Shown piece by piece: positions 58,577 through 64,000 of a stretch of 64,000 bases of DNA (the first letter of the stretch is position 1; each line of letters begins with the position of its first letter). Location: contig JAZGUH010000774.1 in assembly GCA_037893225.1 (NCBI GenBank), positions 434,001-498,000 of the forward strand, given 5' to 3'. Source of the stretch: Hippasteria phrygiana (Eukaryota > Echinodermata > Asteroidea > Valvatida > Goniasteridae). The notes under the pieces were generated by a model. That model searched no databases and was not told where the DNA came from. It saw only the letters and a program-made list of their open reading frames with translations. A program made the translations under genes and the position numbers.

Positions 58577-58890
58577 GGCCACCACTCTAACGAGATAAAA
58601 AAAAAGGTATAATTAACGTGGTAAAACACATGAAATGTCGCGGTAAGACACGTCATTGACGTGGTAAATGTGTTTATTGGCGCGGTAAGAGTGTTGACCG
58701 ACGCGGTAAGAATGTTGATTGACGCGGTAAAAGAGACTTTAGTGGCGTAGTAAGCGTGTTGGACTGACGCGGTAATAAGAGATGTACTTGACGTGGAGAC
58801 AAAGTAGGACTGACGAGGAAAGAGAGGCTTCAGTAACGTGGTAAGAGTGTAGTCGGACTGTCGCGGTAAGAGATTGCCACTACGGTGGCC
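58577..58890. repeat. Degenerate minisatellite between short inverted ends
   Basis: About ten degenerate copies of TGACGCGGTAAGAGTGTT-like units (22-30 bp) occupy 58614-58875. The block begins GGCCACCACT and ends ACGGTGGCC, so it may be the body of a small inverted-repeat element. A 109-codon minus frame across it is an artefact of the repeat. Confidence 0.65.
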
Positions 58891-58999
58891 GATAGACAAC
58901 GCAATTAAAAAATGTATATGTAAATCTTCAAAATCGGGCGTGTTTTTTTAGAACATTGACGAAAAGCTCGTACTTTCGGCCAATGGTGTCAACATGGGC

Positions 59000-59057
59000 G
59001 GGGGGGGGGGGGGGGGGGGGCAAGGGGCCCTTGCCCCTCCCCCCCCCCCCCCCCCCC
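59000..59057. repeat. Poly-G/poly-C fold-back
   Basis: A run of 21 G (59000-59020), the near-palindrome CAAGGGGCCCTTG, then CCCCT and a run of about 19 C (59039-59057) can fold into one long GC hairpin, and either strand could form a G-quadruplex. Run lengths are likely to be inexact in any assembly. Confidence 0.85.
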
Positions 59058-59435
59058 ACCTGGAAATTAAAAAAAGGCGAACAAATATAAAAACAATAAA
59101 TAAAAAGACGACGAGGTGCGAAGTCAATGTCGTACTTAATTGAATGTATATTTAAAACACTCGAAACCTGCTGAAAGGGGCCTAAAATGCGGCTACAATA
59201 GGCTTATAGGTATCGCGGTATTGAACAAAGCGTCGAGTGATGTCCAGTACCCCCCTCCCTCCCCTTTCGATTTTTCGACGGCCGGTGATTTCTCCCTTTG
59301 CTGCTTTCTGGTGACTGCTTTGCCCCCTCTCGAATTTCTTTTGGCAACGCCCATGGGTGTCGAATTAATACCGGAGGGTATTTTAGAAAAGCAAGACGTC
59401 TACTATATAACAAATAGCCAAGTATAAACAGATTT

Positions 59436-59506
59436 GTAGGAGCGGGATTCGAACCTGCGACCTCCGGAATACCGTACCGGCGCTCTACCAACTGTTACAT
59501 CTTCCC
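59436..59506 (-). repeat. tRNA-like sequence within repeat R2, copy 2
   Basis: This is the same tRNA-derived relic as 11865-11936: A-box-like AGTTGGTAGAGC and B box GGTTCGAATCC, with a mispaired acceptor stem. Confidence 0.6.
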
Positions 59507-60245
59507 CAGTGTTGGCGGTCTCCCAAATTGTCAGTATCTTTGTTCGGGTGGGCGCTAGTCAGAAGTCATCAACCCCGACTGCCGTATAGCCATGGACCAC
59601 ACCCAATTTTACGATACAACCTGGGAAGCGACATTGTGGGGATCACTCAATGAGGAAACGACTTTTTATCTTATAATTCGTTTGACGAATTATAAAAATT
59701 ATAAAAAGAAATAGACTCACGCACACGTTATACGTAGGGCGAGCGGGGCGCTGTTCATGCGGGCCAGGTTACTTGTGCTTGACCACCTGCAATGGACGAA
59801 GTACCTTTTCCCAACGATATTACACATTTCGTAATTGCTGAAAATTTCAAAAATATTATCCATTAAAGTATGAAAACAAATCTTGACCTCTAACCTAAAC
59901 GCGCCTCTACTAAATCTAATCTAAATTACAGACTCAGTTCCGAGTTTGAAAAAAGCTGGAAATCAGCTTTGTAGAGGCGGAATGCCGTTTGCCAACAATT
60001 TTGTACCATTCCAAATGTCCAAAAATTCACATTTTTCTTAATTAAATTGAAAGACCAACATCCATCTTAAAGGCATCCTGAATGAAACAGTGCAGAAACA
60101 GTGAACTGAAACAGCTGTTTTCAGAGCCACCGGAAGCCCGTTCGCGACAGGTTTTACTAGTGGAAAAAACAGTATTGCGAAATTTAGCTAAAGATGTGTG
60201 TATAGAAACCGTGCGTCAACAAAGGATTGTCTGGCGAGCATAATT

Positions 60246-61060
60246 CACCATGGAGCACTGTGGTCTCGTGGCTTACTGCACGGAACTGAAAATCTCGGAG
60301 ATATTGCAGGTTGTGGGTTCGAGACCGGCTGGGATCATGGGATCATGGGATCATGGGATCATGAATGATGAATGGGTCCCACAAGCAGCGGTTATAATAT
60401 GTGCGGGTTTTTAAAAACAAACCAGGGGCAGTAGTATTTTTCTGGACAAGAATTGCCACCGCACCGAACAAAACAGATTCTCGGGCTTGTTTTCAATTGA
60501 AATAAATTCCTCCACACCACAATCTAGAAAAAACGAATTATAAAGCCATCCAAGAATTCCAACCTAAGGCCAAAACAAATTGTTTGGTTGTCCTCGACCG
60601 CCCGCTCCTATTTTTCGGCCCGCGCCAAAAAAGGTTCGTTTTTCTTCAATTTTATCCCAAAACTCGGATTGGTTTCGCTGGTTGATTCGTTCCAATCTCG
60701 TTTCCATCTTTATTTTGTTATTTGTAATGCACAAACACGACCCTACCTTTTACTCCAGAGTTTGAAAGTTCAATATTCTAGTATCAGTGTGTGACTTCGC
60801 ACAATAAATATCTCGATGGAAATACACGCGGTACAGAAATACACAAATGCAGCGTGGCCACTCATCAAATTTCAAATTTCCAAGATTCATCCAGTAAAAT
60901 TTCCAAGAATTCCCAAGGCGATGGGAAAACACTGTGCAAAGAGCAACGGAATAAGCACCTTGCGCATGTGCAATCCTTGGGAAAAATCCCAAGGAGTGGC
61001 CACAGTGCACGCATGTATAACGCACGAGGCTAAAATGTTATAAAAATCGCATTTTGAGAA
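60246..61060 (+). mobile_element. 815-bp insertion with a tRNA-derived SINE head
   Basis: This is present only in R2 copy 2. Its first 90 bp carry an internal Pol III promoter: A box TGGTCTCGTGG (60261) and B box GGGTTCGAGACC (60315), as in tRNA-derived SINEs. A GGATCATG microsatellite follows (60330-60362). The remainder (60380-61060) is non-coding and of unknown origin, so the insertion may be composite. Confidence 0.65.
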
Positions 61061-61332
61061 ATAAATTTATGAAAAAATTAAATCTCAAAATGTTTCTAAT
61101 TATATTCTTTAATCACTATATATTTTAATATTTAGTTTGGAATTTTTTTGTTGTATATTTGCACAAACGATTAAATAATAAATATTCAAACAAAAAATGT
61201 GTATCAACTGAACGTGTATATGCACAGGGGAAGCCAAGATGGCGTCTTTAATACACGCTCAGCATTCATTGCAAACTGGGTGTAAAAATCTTGTTTGATT
61301 GTATGTGCAGTGTGGCTACCACATCGAAACTT

Positions 61333-64000
61333 TATTATTATAAAATTTCTGACCAAGTCAAGGGTTGTGAACAAGACCACAGGGTCCTTACAAAATCACT
61401 CCCCGGATAAGTTAAAAGAATTTAAAACTAATAAAAAAACACAGTCACCATACGATTAAGAAAAATAAAATACAAAACTATAAAATCACTCCCCGGAAAG
61501 AAGAATAAAAGAAATTAAAACTAAAGTAAAACACAGACTATAAGAACAACAAGAAAGATAAAAAACGAGACACGAAAAATATTAAAATTAAAATTAAAGT
61601 TAAAGTTAAAATTTACAAAAATTAAGAAGTTAAAAATTCAGAAGGGAGCGTTTAAAGGCGTTCAATGATGTACATTGAATGACATGGTTAGGTAGCCTAT
61701 TCCAATCACTAGCAGTTCGAAGAAAAAATGAAAACTTAAAGCAATCTGTTCTGGCAAAAGGGATTTGTAATTTACGGTTATGATCATTTCGGCAAATTCT
61801 TGAAGCAGGACTAAATTTGTTAAGGGAGCTAACATTGACAAGATTGTTTACAATTTTAAAGCACATAACAAGTTTGAAGGTTACTCCAGCCTAGCTCGGT
61901 AATTAATATATCATAGCTAGTATGCCAGTCCCTGAGGATAAATCTAGCGCTCCGGTTTTGAATACGTTCTAAAACAGAAGAATGAGTTAATCTATGCGGA
62001 TCCCAAACAGTACAACAATAATCCATTCGGGATCGAATAAGAGAAATATACAACCGCTTTAAAATGTTTGTGGAGCAGTTCCTAAAATTTCGTTTTATCA
62101 AACCCAGCATTTTGCTACAGTTTGTATATATGGCATGACAGTGTTCGTTCCAGTTAAACTTGTCATTAATCATAACGTCAAGATATTTTTCACACGTCGT
62201 GGTAGACAATCTTTTCACAACAATATAATAGTTAGGTTCACTAAGTTTATGTTTTCTAGTCATTCTCATGACCTTACACTTATCTACGTTAAAATTTAGT
62301 TTCCATCGTTCAGACCAAGTGTGGAGTAAGTTAAGGTCAGACTGTAAAATCTCGACGTCATTTTCATTTAAAATGGGACGGTATAAGACACAGTCATCGG
62401 CATATAACCGTAATGTAGACTGAATATTGACAGAAATGTCGTTTATAAAGCAAAGAAACAGTGTTGGACCAAGTATGGTGCCCTGTGGAACACCTGATTT
62501 TACTTCGGTCCATGGCGAAAATTTACCATTGATAGAGACTCTTTGTTCTCTGTGAGTAAGAAAATTCATAATCCATCTAACATTTGAAGTTCCGACACCA
62601 TGTTTGACGAGCTTACTGCAGAGAAAATCATGGCGTACTGTCTCAAATGCTTTAGCAAAATCAAGAACAATTATGTCAACATTAGCACCAGCGTCTAAAA
62701 ACTGCTCCAGTCGTGGACGGCATCGATTAATTGTGTTTCACACGAACGCTGGGCTCTAAAACCATGCTGATTATCGTTTAAAATATTATTAGTGTTAAGG
62801 TGATTTACCAGCCTGTTACAAACAATCCTCTCTAAAGTTTTACAAACTACTGAAGTGAGGGAGATGGGTCTGTAATTTCTGGCATCATCACGTTTACCTT
62901 TTTTAAATAATGGAATTACGTGCGCTTTTCGCCAATCGTCTGGAACTATGCCCGATTCTAAGGAGGCGTTAAACAGTTTGGCCAAAGAGGGCGATAAATA
63001 ATCAGCACCCTCTTTCAGGATTCTTGGCGCCATTCCATCAGGGCCTTGGGCCTTCTTGACATCAATTTCATTGAGTAGTTTTCGAACTTCGTATGGTGTA
63101 CATTTAATGTCACACATACTGTCTGCAACTGGCCTTGGGTCTGTAGCACGTTCATCGGATTTTTGCATGTCATCTTGAATATTAAAAACCGAACTAAACT
63201 GGTAATTCATTACCTCGGCCATTTTTTAAGAATCTGTGACTTTTACACCATTATCAGTTAAGCAATTAATAGACGAATCAGTAGTTTTACGAGCTTTAAC
63301 GTAGTTCCAAAACTGTTTACTGTCCACTTCAGATACAATGTGCTCAACATAATCAGAATGGCTTCGCTTAATTTTACATTTGACATCACGCCTTGCAGTT
63401 TTATATCTCTCCCAGTGCTTAGGTCGTTTAGATGATTTGGCAATCTTAAAGTACCTGTTACGTATTCTAATAGCCCTTTTAATCTCGCCTGTGATCCAAG
63501 GGGTATACTTGTTTCTATTACTTACGACCTTATGTGGAATTGTGGAGTCAGCAACATCAAGTACAATACGTTTCCAAGTTTGCCAAGAGGTCTGGATATC
63601 ACTTGGATTAATCGCATCAAGAAGTTCAGAATGAGCAAGTTTTAAACTATCTTTGAACTGAACAAAATCAGTTTGAGAGTAAAAATAGATTTTGCTATTT
63701 ACCCCTAGAACCGGCTTAGCTCCACAATTGCACTCGAAGACAATAGCATCGTGGTCACTAATACCAGGGACAATTTGCACATTGGAAATATTGCTAGGTT
63801 CACTGCTAAACAAAAGATCTAAGATATTGCTAGAAGTCTTAGTAGTTCTAGTTGGCTCAGTAACATGCTGGTATAACGAGTTACGTTCAATAAGAGAAGT
63901 CATATGAGATACATCAAAATGTTCAGATAGGGTAGGGTACCCGTCAGTCCACTTAAGGTTAGGCATGTTAAAATCACCAGTAAGAATAATGTTTCTGTGT
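61333..64000 (-). mobile_element. Jockey/CR1-like LINE, 3' part, leaving the window
   Basis: The minus-strand element runs from beyond 64000 to a 3' end with an (ATA)n-like tail at 61333-61345, directly abutting R2. It has the endonuclease C-terminus, a linker, RT and an A-rich 3' UTR (about 61345-61629). A short microsatellite tail in place of poly-A is usual for CR1-like LINEs. Confidence 0.88.
61630..63966 (-). pseudogene. LINE endonuclease (C-terminal)-RT protein, four broken pieces
   Basis: In order: 63966-63226 with the end of the endonuclease (RTTKTSSNILDLLFSSE, PGISDHDAIVFEC) and a linker, closed by a TAA; 63222-62695 continuing in the same frame right after that stop (YEVRKLLNEIDVKKAQGPDG, VIPLFKKGKRDDARNYRPIS, LERIVCNRLVNHL, NQHGFRAQRSCETQL); a frameshift near 62696; 62569-61856 (VKSGVPQGTILGPTLFLCF, the catalytic LRLYADDCVLY, KCKVMRMT, KYLDVMINDKFNW); then a second shift near 61866 and a C-terminal end (SFFLRTASDWNRLPNHVI). 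RT catalytic blocks survive, but one nonsense codon and two frame breaks make it inactive. The rest of the endonuclease lies outside the window. Confidence 0.9.

Larger units (their letters stand above)
59338..61332. repeat. Dispersed repeat R2, copy 2, with an internal insertion
   Basis: This matches 11740-12938 except for a small indel beside the tRNA-like relic and an 815-bp insertion (60246-61060). The insertion is flanked by ATAATT and ATAAATT, probably a decayed target duplication. R2 ends at CATCGAAACTT, where the LINE 3' end begins. Confidence 0.85.

Noticed and set aside
59204..59491. Minus-strand frame containing EVAGSNPAPTN
   Set aside because: This peptide is the usual false translation of a tRNA B-box region; the DNA is a tRNA-derived relic.

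Overview
This window looks like repeat-rich nuclear DNA from an animal, most likely a marine invertebrate deuterostome (amphioxus, hemichordate or echinoderm; I cannot choose between them). The evidence is AT-rich non-coding DNA, the one host-like gene being a spliced CUB-domain gene, and the mix of mobile elements: a Ty3/Gypsy element with integrase before reverse transcriptase (a Gmr1-like order described mainly from deuterostomes), a Penelope-like element, a DIRS-like element, a Tx1/L1-like LINE with zinc knuckles, and Rex1/CR1/Jockey-like LINEs. I see no bacterial operon, CRISPR array or intact tRNA or rRNA gene.

The dominant structure is a 41.4-kb imperfect palindrome. Its left arm is 16910-37213 and its right arm, inverted, is 38936-58324. 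A single-copy centre of about 1.7 kb (37214-38935) separates them. The arms are near-identical but not identical. Net, the left is 915 bp longer, through a 737-bp segment, a 263-bp fold-back insertion, an 80-bp segment of the DIRS gag and one extra minisatellite unit; the right has a private 207-bp insertion. The centre cuts through a LINE: its ORF2 endonuclease runs straight into an inverted copy of its own ORF1. This is either a real fold-back duplication or an assembly joining two haplotypes head to head.

Order in each arm from the centre outward: Tx1/L1-like LINE; about 280-bp blocks carrying twelve TGACGTCA palindromes; a hairpin-forming minisatellite (7 units left, 6 right); the CUB gene (three visible exons, pointing outward) with a hAT-like MITE in an intron; a 91-bp near-perfect hairpin just past the CUB stop codon; small inverted-repeat elements; a broken DIRS-like retrotransposon; a dispersed 1.4-kb repeat (R1); a Rex1/CR1-like LINE split by a solo LTR with a clear target duplication; and about 1.2 kb of unrecognised sequence.

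Left flank (1-16909): a deleted Gmr1-like Ty3/Gypsy element with 330-bp LTRs; a third R1 copy split by a Penelope-like element carrying RT, GIY-YIG and a hammerhead-like 3' motif; a 1.2-kb repeat (R2) with a tRNA-like region; a 196-bp tandem repeat; rearranged Penelope fragments; and a LINE 3' fragment abutting the palindrome edge. Right flank (58325-64000): a degenerate minisatellite between inverted ends; a poly-G/poly-C fold-back; the second R2 copy, interrupted by an insertion with a tRNA-derived SINE head; and the 3' part of a Jockey/CR1-like LINE that leaves the window. The coding content is almost wholly transposon-derived and broken. The CUB gene is the only convincing host gene, and its 5' exons are not in the window.
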